64,000 nt of DNA from Halichondria panicea (lineage: Eukaryota; Porifera; Demospongiae; Suberitida; Halichondriidae): NCBI RefSeq assembly GCF_963675165.1, contig NC_087379.1:5039442-5103441 (forward strand), in the 5' to 3' direction. The translations under genes and the position numbers were made by a program. Numbering within the stretch: position 1 is the first letter of the stretch; each line of letters begins with the position of its first letter. The notes under the pieces were generated by a model, which was not told the DNA's origin, made no database searches, and worked only from the letters and a program-made list of their open reading frames with translations. This document shows, piece after piece, positions 22,354-34,982 of this stretch.

Positions 22354-25300
22354 AAACGAGAGAAGAAATGCAGTGACAATGAATCGAATGTTAATGTTGT
22401 GCACCAACTCTACTCCCTCCAGAGAGAGACCAACTGTGAGAAGGCCCTCAGAACCAGCTGTTCAATAGCAAGAACCATTGTATTACAAGTAAGTTTACTA
22501 GACTTATAGTCACCGTTGTATCATACTACTATGAAAGTGTGTGTGGGATACAGTTATTCGTTGCATACTATTGTCTGTAAAGGCTCCGTATTCATAATTA
22601 TGTAGCCATCAATGGAGTTTCATCCTGTTTGGAAAAGACTGTCAAACAAACATGTATGTATTGGACTGGACAGGTACGTTAACAGTGCACTATGTTTTCC
22701 CCCGTCATTCTGCCGCGCCGTACACCATCCACTCTATGAGGATGTATTTTGACAACCACCAAGTTGCGTACTACAATGATGGTATTAATGGCCAGCCTCG
22801 AATGCTGTACGATTTTGGAGCAATAAGAAAAGACATGAAAATATTGGCAGTGATACTTCATCATTCGCACATTGTAAGTTGTAGTCTTTTATAGTCTTTT
22901 GTAGCAGTCCTGTAGTTATGGTAGTCTTCTTTGTCTCGACAGCCAGTGAGCCCCCTGTCCCCTGTACCCTAAACCCGAGTTTGATGTTACAATACATGTA
23001 GCAATACACAGTTACACCCGTAAGTTAGGAGGGTGTCGAAAGAATGTTATTTCCACAAAAAATAATTTCATGTGCCTCGTAATAATTATTATAATCGTAT
23101 AACGTAATCGTCTGGATTGATGCTAATTAACCCCTAGCTTCCTCCCCAGCGAAGAGCCTCCCCTTCAAGTGAGGAGGGAGAGGTGTGTCTACTGGTCCTC
23201 TCAGCCGACGGCTACCTGAGAGTGTTCAATGCCAACAATGGCTCCCTACTCAGATCCGTCTTCCTGTCAACTGCTGTTAGCTATCGGTGAGCCTGGCTAG
23301 TCACTATATTATATTCTGTACTTATGTGGTTGCTACCACCACTGTACACCCCGTATTTCTCAAGCTGAGCAATATTTTCCGAGTCAGACGAGCAAGCTTT
23401 GATTAACCCAGCATGCAGCAATTTGTTCGTATTTCCATTCATGTACCTACAATGGGCTGACTACCTCCATACGGTACAAGTCAAATCAATACAGTTCAGT
23501 AGACAGCTGGCACGACAAAGGGGTGTGGCTAACGAGTACACCTCCTCACGTCTCCTGGTCGTTGCTGTGTTCAAAGTCCACCCACTCGAGCTGGTGGCTT
23601 GTCTCTCGAAAGGTGGGGTTCATTAGTGTGAGTTGCTTACCTGATACACGCTAGTACTTCTTCATTCTTTGTGGCCTTTAGCAAGAGAGCAGCAATTACT
23701 TGAACGAGGGGGCCAATAATTCATTCTCACAGACACTCTTTATTGCACATTTTGAGGAGCTGTGTATTTGGCACAAAGCCCAGTATGCACAGCAGACTAA
23801 CTTTAATACTGCGTGCACCAATCCATTCATTACCCTTTGATGTGCTGTATATTAAATTTTCTTGCTACACAGTCACTTCTTTTCACCTGAGCAGATATTT
23901 GGTGGTGATATTCAGGATGCCTCACTCAACCAGGATGTGCTGGTGGTGGCTCACAGCACGGGGTACTACCGGATGTACAGTCTGCCATGGATCATTAAGC
24001 ATTACAGCGTGGTCAAGGCCACCCTCGGAGAGTGGGTGGAGCTAGGAGGCACAAGGGCCGGGGTGATGGGAGAGACTGGCTTTGGGGTGCCACTCACCTT
24101 GAATATTACTGGTGAGTGGGTATTGGCAGCCTGTCAGACCATGGGGTAATACAGTATAGAATAACAGTATAGAATAATTGGCAGTAGATAATATTATCTG
24201 AAAGTAGTCCAGGAGATGAGTACAATAGCTGTGTATCTATACTGATAATAATACCGTATAGCGGGGAATTTTCGTATGAACTACCGTATTTTAAATATTC
24301 GCACAGCTCAGGATAGTGACGTTGAACCTAGAATAATTTCGTTGTTTTAATTTGCGTGTGATGCTCTACAATACGAAATATACTGCCATATGAAAGTAAG
24401 CTATACGGTACCTTGTAAACTGAATCTGATAACTGGTTGTGCATAATTTGTATTTATACTTTCACTAGAGTTGTTGGAGCGTTGACATAATAACCTATAC
24501 CGCATATAGCGAGTAAATTTGGCGATCAGGCGGGACCCGCTATACGCCTTTTATTACGGTGTAGGTAGAGATATTTTCCTTAGCATCCATCATATCCTAT
24601 TGCTTAGTTTTTGTCTACACACTCTGACTAAAACATACACTATTTTTACTTCCCCCCAGCCCCAGAGCGCCCCCCGCTGCTCTTTGAAGCCAGGAGTGGC
24701 TATACTGTTTAGTTTTTGTCTACACAATTTGTAAAGCATACACCATTTATACCCCCGGCCCCAGAGCGCCCCCCGCTGCTGTTTGAGGTCAGGAGTGGCT
24801 CTGAGCTTGGGAGTAAGCTTCGGAGGATCCCCAACAGTCTACTTACACAACCCCTCCCCCAAAGACAACAGCGTCTTCTTCCTGCGCTCACTGCAAAGTG
24901 GAAAACTGGTCAGTGCTTACAGGTACAGATATTTGATATGCATCAATAGAGTAGTACCATACTTATTCGATTTAAAGCGACCCTCCAAATATGCAACACC
25001 CTCGATCTTTTCCAATTTTCTGACTTCTAAAAGTAGCGACTGCTTCGTTAACTTTTTATGTCGCATCCTAAATAGAGGTTAAACCATAGCCTCGATTCCA
25101 GGCCGCAAGAAACAATGTAATGTAAGTGGCCTATAATCGAGGATAGTAGAGTAACCTCCAATTAGATGCGACCCTCTAAATATGCGACACCAGGACTTCA
25201 ACATAATTTTTCAACCTCCAAAAGAAACGACCTCTGGCTTTGTAATTACAGTGTCGCCTTAAATCAAATAAGTACGGTATAGATTTTTGTCATAATTATT

Positions 25301-27046
25301 ATAATCATTTCACTAGCTGTTACCTTTAATTTCAGGTTGCTTAAGTTCAGTACAGACACTGTAGCATTCCATCAAGATGTGGTAGACTTTCACCATGACG
25401 ATTATCTGAGGATCATGCACATCAGTGACAGCACAGTGAGGTGATACAATGGTAGAGATTTTCGTGGGGCAAGTTGACTTGATGAAATTTTAATCACAAA
25501 AACCTAGGCGTGGTTTACCAGAACGCATGCAATGCAGTCAGTGCACATAGTGAAGCAAACGACATTTTTACTTTCTCTGCAGCTGCTATCAACTGGTAGA
25601 AGAGGGAGTTGTGAAACTTTACACTACCGACTTCAGGTCACTGTCAAAGAGGAAGGAAATTGTAATAAATGCTTGTCTCATGTATTTACCAAGTAAGCAT
25701 GCCTGATAATTAAGTGATCAACAAATAAATGTTATTGGTTCACTATCTCACAAAGGGTTGCTAATCTATTTCATGTTCTGTTCAGCTTCTCAGGACGTCT
25801 TCCGGTCGCACTATTCAGAGGAGGGTATGTGCTCAGGATATTGACGACCTCTTTGTGGTGAGTAAGCCGCAGTAATTTTGTGTAGTTGTGCAACATAGAA
25901 CTAGCCTCCTCCACATCTCTCGGAGAAAGTGGCGTGGGGGACGAGGCTACATAGAAATGTGATACTGTTTTCAGGCTTGTTAAGACTAGCTAAGGTAGTT
26001 CTTGAGACGAGACCAGGGGGGTACTCAAGCCCTGAGCTCCCCACTGGATCCGCCCTGGAAGCTATCTGCTTCTGCTTCTGCTAATCAGTAACGCAAAAAG
26101 CTTTCAACCACGTGGACACTTAATGCGCATGTGCGAGTAGGTGATCGTTCCAATAAGATAAAATACTGTATTATCCTTCAATGAGATAATTAAGGCTCTC
26201 CTTTTTCTTTATCACAATCGTTCATCCTTCAATGAGATAATTATTAATTGGCGGAATAAAGAAAGAAATGGACGTAGAGTTCGGAAAAAGGAGAGCCTGT
26301 ATCGGGAAGTCGCGTGAGGGTAGAAGGGTGGTAGAAGGGTGAAAATGAGCGTAGGCATGCAGTGCTAGAGATGTTGGACTGTCCCACAGAGATCTATGAC
26401 TAATAAAACTTTGCCTGCAGCAAGCTGGACAAGGACTTGAAACTGGAAGTATGGTAAATTTATAGCAAGGAAGCTAGTGTAAGTGCCTTAAACAATTATT
26501 AGTGACTTCCATACAGCTAGTTTCTGCTATAGTAATATTGTTGATATGCAGTTTGCCAGGACTAAACAATACTGTATAGCAGGTAATTTCCGGTGGTCAT
26601 AACCTTTGTGCTTGAGCAATATTTAGTTAGTTCGTGGATGTGGTTGCTGTTTGCACTGCAAGTAAAAGGCATATTGCTTCGTGAGGGCTTCAACCACAAA
26701 AACTCCTGTTACACGTACAGTAGTACATTAATTACTTCTTAACTGTGTTGACATAATTATCATAATTATGGTAGATGCATGTACATCAACAAATTCATTG
26801 CATTGTAAGATATATAAAATACAGTCAGCAGTCCAAGATATGGATTATGAGAATGAGCTGGACCTACTCCATGCTGTGGTCACACTGCCGAGCAGGGATG
26901 GGAATGGAACAGAGGCGTGGTTCTGTTTCCTTGACGACAGAACTGGAGAAGTAATAAAAAAAGTATATTTACCAACTTGGAAAACTATAAGTGATACATG
27001 TAGTTACACGTCATGTAGTGCAAAATTTGACGTGACATTTTCGTAA
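22354..27046 (+). CDS. DCAF17: DCAF17-like (DDB1- and CUL4-associated factor 17), multi-exon, possibly damaged
   Basis: Probable exons are 22354-22498, 22606-22673, 22741-22873, 23150-23286, 23419-23627, 23895-24111, 24765-24922, 25336-25440, 25583-25692, 25786-25824, 26421-26453 and 26832-27046. Most have good GT/AG borders. Blocks matching animal DCAF17 in order are FDNHQVAYYND, LLVLSADGYLRVFNANNG, the VKSIQ..ARQRGV and VVAVFKVHPLELV segment, FGGDIQDASLNQDVLVV, GETGFGVPL, RPPLLFEV and DYENELDLL. The first coding exon is not found. DCAF17 is a nuclear/nucleolar substrate receptor of CRL4 ubiquitin ligases. Two exons need a shift of one frame (near 23605 and near 24800) to stay in register, so this copy may be a pseudogene or the assembly may be wrong. 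The C-terminus after KKVYLPTW is weakly conserved. It is convergent with the GT92 gene only 11 bases away. Confidence 0.8.
24615..24797 (+). repeat. Tandem duplication of a DCAF17 3' splice site and exon start
   Basis: A segment of about 100 bp running from the intron (TAGTTTTTGTCTACACA) into the exon (CGCCCCCCGCTGCT and LLFE codons) is present twice, at 24607-24703 and 24711-24797. The first copy keeps a strong CCCCCCAG acceptor but its exon runs into a stop. The second leads into the real exon but has CCCCCGG where the acceptor should be, so an AG slightly further in (24763-24764) is the likely substitute. Confidence 0.75.
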
Positions 27047-27057
27047 TAGTTTTTGTG

Positions 27058-28536
27058 TCAAATGTATTGACATATCTTGTTTCGTATTTGGGTAAATAAA
27101 CTAGGAACTAGATGACTAATAAGCTCATTCTGCTGTAAAACATCTTTACATCTTTGACATAGTGGCGGTTTCCTGTAGTGGTTCAAAAGGCCTATTTCAG
27201 ATGGCACTATGATTTGAAGTGTTTTGTTCAGTCGAAAATTTGATGCGTGTATTCCCATTGTCTGAACATAAATTGGTTTTACTATTGTTTTCCGTCTCGT
27301 CGCTTTTTGTTCCTTGAAGTAAGGAAAGGGTGGGGTTCTATAGTTGTGATTTATGTAGAAGGGTAATGGGTATTTAGATATTTCGGTTTTTCCATCGCAT
27401 GTCCAGTTCTTCAAATAGGACTGCTGTAGTGTTGTTTTATTTCCTTTCAATTCCATACTTGAAGAATGACTAAATAGAAATGCCGAGGTGTTTGACTGAT
27501 CAATTGCCGTCATCATTTCACTCCAGTTCCTGTGTGTTTGTGGCACTATGATTTCATCCAAATCTGTAAATATCAGGTACCTAGCCCTGTACATGTTTCT
27601 ATAGAGACAGTCGTTGATGCATACAGACTCAGCGTAATAGTGTGAATTAGAGGCATCATTTTGAGATAAATTCCACTCCACAATCTCCAGAATACCTTGT
27701 TTCTCATAGTCTCTCAATACTTTCATTGTAGCTGGGTTTTTGTCCTGTACATACACAGTTATCCATCCTGCTCCAAACGCTAGGTTGCGTTCAATTCCTT
27801 CAATCACCATGTTTAATGGAATACTTTTGCCAAACATTGGAGTTTCAATGCATAGTCCAAAGTTGACAGATTTGTCAGATTCAATTCTCGAAATGTGAAT
27901 CCAATTAGACACATTAGGAGGTTTGCATTGTTTGTTTTGAGACACTGCTACGTTGATCGGGAGTGGATAAGGTACAACACATCTAAGACCAAAGGCCCAG
28001 CTGTCTTTGCCAACTTTCTCATCACCTCTATTCAGATTTCCTTGTGTAGCCAAACTTTTTAAGCATACACTGGTTCCATTTGGATACTGAAATGCACAAT
28101 AGAAATTTTCCTTGGGTACTGTATGTTTGTGTAGACCAAGTAGAAATACTGTCGGATGTCCCAGAGTTCTCTCATCTAAGTAGGCTGACACAAGTCTGGT
28201 GTTTCCATTACTACTGACATTGGTCCACTTGTATGCTTTAGTTATCGTCGAGGTTGGTGAGATGTCTTTGTTAGGAGGGGGTTCCTTTGCTTTTACTTCA
28301 AGCGGCTTAGTAGGTTTTGCACGAGTCCAACTCTGCACTGGGTTGACTGTAGTGCTGTACTTCATAGGCATTTGGGGGGTAGTCAAAGCCAGCTGCTGCA
28401 GTAGAAGACCATTCCTTCTTGAAGGCACTTCAATTGGGATCAGTCTTTTAGCCAGCACATCAGGATAGTATGAAAAAATGGTGACTGTCACTGCACTTAA
28501 TGCTAGCAGACAAATAAGAGCAAATAATTTTCTCAT
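27058..28536 (-). CDS. Glycosyltransferase family 92 protein (type II membrane)
   Basis: Single-exon frame of 492 residues. Residues 5-24 form a hydrophobic signal-anchor after a short basic N-terminus (MRKLF), typical of a Golgi type II enzyme. A Pro/Thr/Lys-rich stem follows to about residue 110. The catalytic GT92 (DUF23) domain runs from about 205 to 470. It includes GAGWITVYVQDKN near 255-267, a Cys-containing CINDCLYRN block near 307, and the metal-binding DLDE at 325-328 inside YLIFTDLDEIIVP. Many Cys residues and several N-glycosylation sites fit a lumenal domain. GT92 enzymes of invertebrates transfer galactose to core fucose or similar acceptors; the acceptor here cannot be told. 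The start is the only Met that gives the anchor. It looks intact and faces the DCAF17-like gene tail to tail. Confidence 0.88.
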   Translation of the reverse strand: MRKLFALICLLALSAVTVTIFSYYPDVLAKRLIPIEVPSRRNGLLLQQLALTTPQMPMKYSTTVNPVQSWTRAKPTKPLEVKAKEPPPNKDISPTSTITKAYKWTNVSSNGNTRLVSAYLDERTLGHPTVFLLGLHKHTVPKENFYCAFQYPNGTSVCLKSLATQGNLNRGDEKVGKDSWAFGLRCVVPYPLPINVAVSQNKQCKPPNVSNWIHISRIESDKSVNFGLCIETPMFGKSIPLNMVIEGIERNLAFGAGWITVYVQDKNPATMKVLRDYEKQGILEIVEWNLSQNDASNSHYYAESVCINDCLYRNMYRARYLIFTDLDEIIVPQTHRNWSEMMTAIDQSNTSAFLFSHSSSMELKGNKTTLQQSYLKNWTCDGKTEISKYPLPFYINHNYRTPPFPYFKEQKATRRKTIVKPIYVQTMGIHASNFRLNKTLQIIVPSEIGLLNHYRKPPLCQRCKDVLQQNELISHLVPSLFTQIRNKICQYI

Positions 28537-29008
28537 GGCTAGATATAGATAAGCCTGAATGAATGTTAATTAAAGTAGGTCACCAAATTCCGTCAGACAT
28601 CAATGTGTCAGGTAAAAGGTTGTGTAAATACACGAACTAATTGCACACTCTAATAGATGGCCATATAATGTAGCAAACACTTTTATAGGCCAAGTCACTT
28701 CCAGTCGAAACAGTGACCACTGAAAAAACAGCCAAATAATTAGATTTTTGCCAGAACGTACCGATCCCGTTTTCTCCAAACTCTACACTGCTAGAGCTAA
28801 CTGACATAACCTGAGTGCAATTTAGATAAAGTGCAGTACAGTGGTAACTTATAGCTAGGCTTGTACTGAAAGCTACATAAGCTATACAGCTACAGACTAA
28901 GTGGTTTGACTTGGCTTTTAAATAGAACTAAAAATATTGAAAACACTGCACACAAGTACAAATAACAGGAAGTAAACTAAACCACAACATTCCACAACAC
29001 CCATTAAC

Positions 29009-29743
29009 CATAGATTGAAAAGGAAGGGAATTGGAAACGAAAATGTTTGCGTGAAACACTCCGCGTTATAGGGTGTGGCTAAAACTACAAAGGATTATAT
29101 TTATAGTCAGCATGCTCATTACCTGTCTTGCAATGTGTTGTACATAGAAATGGTGAAATTGATCACTTTTAATGTTGATTATTCTAAAAAGTAAAGAGAA
29201 TCTAGCTCTAAAAGGTAGACTAAGCAACGCAGCCACTATCACTAAACAAATAAATGCTATACAAGAAGGAATAGCTCTTACTATGAAGTCGTGGGAGGTC
29301 AAGGCCCGTGTTGTCTCTAAAAGTATACTAAAGCAGTTTGAAGGACTATACTGCAAACGTTTATGAACAGTACAGCTTATCCATAGCATGAAACCATCCT
29401 ATATAGCACTTAGATACATAATAACCAAGTCAAGCAATTTCCTTTGCTGTTTCGGCTTCACAACAGGGAAAGAGAAAAGTTGACATGGAGTATTTCAAGC
29501 TAAACTCAAAAACAGAGTAAAGACAAGGGACTTAGAGCTTGTCAGTGGTGTAAACTTACTTCTCTAGAGTACCTCCCAGCTTCTGAGTGATCGATAGTGG
29601 ATAGGAGAGCTAGAAACAGTTGAAATACAACCTGAGTACAGTAAAAACTAAAATATTCGCGAGCGCGAAATCATAACACGGAGTTTCACCCGTTGACACA
29701 GGGTGGCCTGGTCGTTTCCTATCCCCTTCCTTTTCAATCTATG
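29009..29743. mobile_element. TIR element with 7-bp target duplication, member 1
   Basis: Flanked by direct repeats CATTAAC (29002-29008 and 29744-29750). The termini are CATAGATTGAAAAGGAAGGG and the matching inverted end, followed by TTGGAAACGA or the equivalent. 735 bp; no convincing transposase. Same family as 40593-41093, and a partial copy is near 31366-31400. Confidence 0.85.
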
Positions 29744-30955
29744 CATTAACTGAAAGCACCGTGGGTGCTGATGCCTCGGTGGATGTGTCAAAGCTATATA
29801 CATAACATAAAGCTACTAGCTATTGCTGTAAAGTATAGTAGCATCTATGGACAAGTTTTGCTATGTAATTTTGCTATGTACAGCGTAAACGGCCACCCTT
29901 GGGGCAGTGCAGCTTGGCCGGAATAGCGAGGCGGCTGCGTTTCAGAAAATAACTAACTTTGCGGTTCTGTCTTTATGATAATCAATCTATAGCAATTTTT
30001 CTGCCAAACCACACCCAAAACGTCATAATAAACTTACATCATGTAGTTTGGGGGCAGCCAGTACTGGCCAGTATACAGAATATAGTAAGTGGCCGCATTT
30101 TAGGGCGAGTTTTGTGCAGTAAATATCTCGCTATAGCCATCCATGCCAAACCAAATGGCTGGTATATCGAGGTGGCCATACTTCAGAGAGCCGGAATAGC
30201 GAGAGTCTCCTGTATGAATAAAGCATTATTTTGCAAATTCCCAAATTTCAATCAAATAAAACGTAGCTAGAAGCATAGTAGATACTGTTGCCATTACCAT
30301 TCCCTGCACGTGGTCTGTGCCACGTGGTGGTCTGGTCCCAGACTATAATAATTAATTATGGTGTTGCTGTATAACTTGCTACCTTGTTTTGTATCATGGT
30401 CTGATCCTTTCCCCCACATGCAGGATAATTGGACTGCATACTCCATTTGGTTCAAGATGCATGGTGGTGTCCATTGGGTCATTCCATATCAATTCAACGA
30501 AATTTAAAATGTGACCTCTTCAGAATTGCACGAAACTTGGTGTATGGATGAGGAATGGTGATAACATCTCAGGAAATTTTGGTTTGTAAACAATATGGCT
30601 TCTGAGCTCGAGTTAATTAAAAATGAAGAAATTCTCCGGAACTGGTTACTGTTAGTTATACTGTAACTGTAACAAGACTACAAATGTCTTATTGCCTAAG
30701 AAATTCTGCATCATTAACTTTGGTATGTTGTGTACGGCTTCACTCAATAAAGTTGAGTATTACATCCAATTAGTATTCTTTGAACTCTGACTTCTCAAAA
30801 AAGTGCTGCCTGTACTTCTTGAGTGTCATATTCCTTTATACCATTCTCTTGAAGTGTGATACATTTGGTTTTGGGATTCCAATGGGATCGTGAGATATGT
30901 TGTGGGGTGTAGTGTGATGTGGGGCAATATATATTTGTGGTTTCAGAGAATAAAC
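29744..30955. other. Gene-poor interval
   Basis: No coding sequence with support. It holds a GAAAGCACCGTGGGTGCTGATGCCTCGG segment near 29752 that recurs near 31166, and CCGGAATAGCGAG words near 29918 and 30191 that resemble ends of a small inverted-repeat element. Confidence 0.4.
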
Positions 30956-30956
30956 A

Positions 30957-31172
30957 GTTTGTAACTCCATCTTTACAAAAACAAAGCAAAGATTGGAGGT
31001 GGAGCGATAATTGTATATTCAAGAGCACACACTTTTCATAATTTACGAACAATTCTGCTCTTAGTGATGATGGAGCTTTAACCATTTAGAATGGAAAAGC
31101 CGAACTCTCTAACATTATACTATAGCTGCTTTGGACAACGTTGGATATGGTCAAGGAGTGTTCTGTATTCAT
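30957..31172 (+). pseudogene. Pmp-like beta-helix fragment
   Basis: Collinear with about 16000-16215 of the left-arm copy (the SIFTRNKxKVGGGAIYIQEHTLF to QGVFYIHD part). It has several small deletions and stops, and ends where the GCACTGCGGGTGCTGATG repeat begins. Likely the upstream remnant of the fragment at 31946. Confidence 0.8.
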
Positions 31173-31945
31173 GAAAGCACTGCGGGTGCTGATGCCTCGG
31201 TGGAGGTACCAATCATAACATAAAGCTTTGATACAAAAATAAAGTAATTAATTTTGTTGCATGCAAACTCGAAGAGCACTATGATTGTTGTTAAAAACGA
31301 TCGATGCCAAAAGTTCAAGTCTAAAATTAATGGCAGAGCCTTGCAGCTACCATGGTACCATCATAGATAGTAAAGGAAAGGGATTGGAAACGCATTACGT
31401 CATACAGCTCGATCCTACTTACGAATCGTAGCCTCGATTACAGGCCCTTTATTGCGGCGTAAATCGAAGCCACATAGTATAATTATGAGAGTATCTCAAG
31501 CTGGAGCTCTAAGCATGTCTAAGCTCATACTGTGGACAGTGTAGTTAAAGGATAAGGGCTTCATGATGGCATCCATATCAGTAAAAAATATAAGCTAGAT
31601 CTATATCATAATTATTTTAGTTACATATATTAAACACGACAACAATGTATTTATTATCTTACTAAACTCCCTTTGTGAGTCTTGACACTAATCATAAGTG
31701 TATACTGTACTCTAAGGGATGTCAAGTGTTGTTATAATTATTTATTATAATTATTATATAATGTTTAAAGTAAGTGGTTGCAAAAACTACAGTGTATACA
31801 CACAAGCAAAAACAAACATGTATAATTATTATATGTACTTAATAATGAGGTGACAGGTGAGGTTACTAAGTGTCTTATGGTAGAATCAAGAGTTCTCTTG
31901 GTTAAATTCATAGATGCTTTTGTTTTGTTGAGAGAGGGTAGGATC

Positions 31946-33066
31946 TACTTTTTCTTCCCTGCACTTGCCTATTAGAATTTCAGCCATCAATGTCTCGAAT
32001 TGAGTGTGTATGTGAGTGTGATGTGAAATTGCAATCTTACATAGCGAACTGTAGGTTCCTCAGAATGGAAACTGGCATATGAATTGGGGTTACCTACGAT
32101 ACTGATGGTGAAATAGGATACATTGTTGATAGTTGCCCTTTTGATTACTGTACTAAGGAACCAATTGACATCAGTTTGAAACCTCACGAGATAAACCGAC
32201 AGTGTGCATACAACCGAAGTGGTGTCTTGTGCGGTGAATGTGAGCAAGAACTCAGTCTTATTCTGACTACCTCAAAATGCAAGGAGTGCTTGAACACCTA
32301 AAGTACTCCTTCAACTTGTCTTCCCACCCTATTTGTTTTTTCTTATGCTTGGAATTATTGTTCTGTGCAAACACCTTGCTCAATTTCCAAACTTCTTTCC
32401 AATGCCAACCCTGTTGCTGCACTGCTGCACTGTTACACACTTTTCATGCTCTCTTACTCCAAGCTGCTGCGGTTCACAATTTCTGCAATGCAGTTTAACT
32501 TCTCATACGGTATTTTAACCCTGAACACACAACTCGATTTATTGCTGCTGTTGTAATCCTCACTGCTGGTAGACTGTTTTGATTTTCTTTGGCCAATGGT
32601 TTCCTCACTGTTCAGATCATGAAATGGACAAAAAACACAATGGTTTCATGGACGCATACCCTCCCTTCCATTCACTCCAAAGCATCGTTACTGGCTGGGA
32701 TTACTTCTCTTTTCTCTCATTGCTTACAACATCATAGCTGCCTTTGCAACGGATACCTACTTACCTATTATCTCTGCTGGGTGTATATAGCAATTGGCAT
32801 ATGTTTTTTCAAGCTAATTGTTAAGAAAGTGCACAAGACTTCGCTTGGAGATCTAATAGAAACACTTTTCTTATTCAATCTTACGATTTTAGCATACGGA
32901 ACCTCTTATGTGCGAGAAATAAAGGGGAATCAGTACATACTAGCCAACTTTTCCATGTCTATTGTTTTCATTCTCTTCCTAACAATCGTGTGCTTCCATA
33001 CACACAAGTACGTTCCTAAGAGACAAATGTATGGCTAAAAGTGATCAACTGCTTTAAAAGCAAGTG
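31946..33066 (+). pseudogene. Pmp-like C-terminal pseudogene fragment 2
   Basis: Same part of the family as fragment 1 (8757-10213), with the same TGG to TGA stop in GIWIGV. The fusion across the deleted first membrane spans (AACACCTAAAGTACTCC) and the deleted LRYPDG region are also shared. Additional small deletions are private to this copy. A later stretch (to about 33036) is open and encodes the membrane spans ending FHTHKYV. The copy is cut at about 33067, where a CACTGTAAAAACA element begins. Confidence 0.85.
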
Positions 33067-33069
33067 CAT

Positions 33070-33305
33070 GCACTGTAAAAACAAACGTGTTACCGTAACA
33101 CACGTGTAGCGTGTCACATGTGTGCTAAATTGCTCTACGTATGTCAAATCAGCACATTAGTAAGTACATGTGTGCTATTTTAGCCCACTGGTACCACTTT
33201 AACCCATGTGTATGTGTGTTACACATGTGCTAATTGACCCAACGTGTGTTATATAAGCACAGTAGTAAATTTCATGTGTGCTATTTCAGCACTGGTATTA
33301 CAGCA
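33070..33305. mobile_element. MITE-like repeat starting CACTGTAAAAACA
   Basis: Begins with a hAT-MITE-like terminus, with GTGTTACCGTAACAC close inside. It contains spaced copies of ATGTGTGCTATTT/ATGTGTGCTAATT. A short relative with both ends is at about 54631-54784. Confidence 0.55.
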
Positions 33306-33709
33306 ATAGAATGTGGTATATTACGGTTTATAATCAAGTGTAGTGATAATTGTAGTGATATTTGAGCCATTTCTGAGAGTGAGTAGCATCACTAACTTGA
33401 TTAGTAAATGATTATGGCATGTGAGCACTGATCTAAGTCAACATAAGAAAATTTGGATCATGTCTAATTATAGATATCTTGCTGACAGGTGGTACAGTCT
33501 TTATCCTTCATAAAAGAGCAAGAGAAGACCATTGAGTTCTCATTTATAAAGTATTTTGTTTGTTGGCTGTTTAAATCTTTTTTTAGTTTTTCTATATAAA
33601 GCCCAGTGCAGAAGTTGCTACGCGCATGCGCAATTTCTAGTTGCTATAGCTCCTTCGCAGCTGGATTCTAGAACAAAAGCAGAAGAGTCAAAAGCAGTCT
33701 AAAGGATAC

Positions 33710-34065
33710 CGGCATACCACCAAGGACCAAGAGTTGTTTAAAAGCTGAAAGAGGATGGTGTCAAAGCAAGTGGTGAGTTTCTCCAGACAGTTGTTCTGGC
33801 TAGCTGTACACAACAGTACAAAAATAATAATACCTATATTTATACTTCGCAGCTGCAGCTTGTAGCCTATACTACTAAGATACTACTAGGAGACTACACT
33901 ATAGAGTGTCTAAAATAAGGAGGGACCAGGAGTTATTTAAAAGCTGAAAGAGGATTGTTTCACGACCAGACTCGACTAGAGTAAAGCAAGTGTTTTTCTA
34001 GGTGAGTTTCTCCAGGCAGTTGTTCTGGCTATAGCTGTTGACTGAAAATGATAATACCTACCTGT
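33710..34065. repeat. Imperfect tandem duplication, about 200-bp period
   Basis: GGACCA(A/G)GAGTT(G/A)TTTAAAAG, then CTGAAAGAGGAT, AAAGCAAGTG and GGTGAGTTTCTCCAG, occur at about 33724 and again at 33923. Each ends in a consensus-like splice donor (GGTGAGTTT). It could be a duplicated non-coding first exon; no coding sequence is linked to it. Confidence 0.55.
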
Positions 34066-34982
34066 TTGTATTAATGGCAGGCATTGACGGAAAAAGGCTA
34101 TGGTTATTTGTGGATATGATGACTTTGACGAGCTGTATATAGTTCCAACCCAGTGGACAGGCTTCAGCACCTTGTTCATGTTGAGTGTAGCTTCTCAGTA
34201 TTATATAAGGAACTGGTTGAAGTGACTGCCCCGGCCTGCCTACTCATTTTGTGTTGCTACAAGCTGATGAGTCATATAGAGAGTAGAATCTCTCTTAGCT
34301 CCAGACATCCAGTCCTGTGTTACTAATAGTAGCTCACAAAACTATTGGAAGTGCTTACAATCTCAAGGATAGCTTCAGCGGTGATGCAAAAGGCTTGCAA
34401 AGGCTATTTTCCAAGGTTGATTTTCTCCCAAATCATGTATTGGAAAAAAATCGGTTTAGAATGAGGCTAGACTTCAATCTTGTTACGTAACGGTTCACGT
34501 GACAGGTACTTTCGCTCTAGACATTGCAAATGCAAGAACTCTGAAAACCGCTGTATGGGAAAACATTTCATCTTGTCCTGGGTTCTTGACCTTTGCTTGG
34601 ATTATAGCAGCTACTGCTTCTGTTGCTCTTGATCGTTTATTTGCCTAATTGGAAAGCTTGATATACCTAGATTTATCTACTGCAGCAAACCAGAATACCC
34701 TAGCTACAGAAGGTTAATTTTCCATATCATGTGGTTTCGAAGAATGCAATCAAAGGTCAAAGGTTGCAATTATATCTTCTCTCAAGCTGATTCGTCTGGG
34801 GTGCGATAGCTCAACTCATTTGTGTTGTGATTATAAAGAGGATGAAGCTATAGTGGTTGTGTATAAACCCTGGGGCGCGAGGGTAAACTCAAAACATAAG
34901 CCCACGTGGTGTTTTAATTAGTGACCTTTTGACATTGGCGTATCTCCTCTGCTTGCAGCTACCATGGTAGTCTTGCGAGCAG

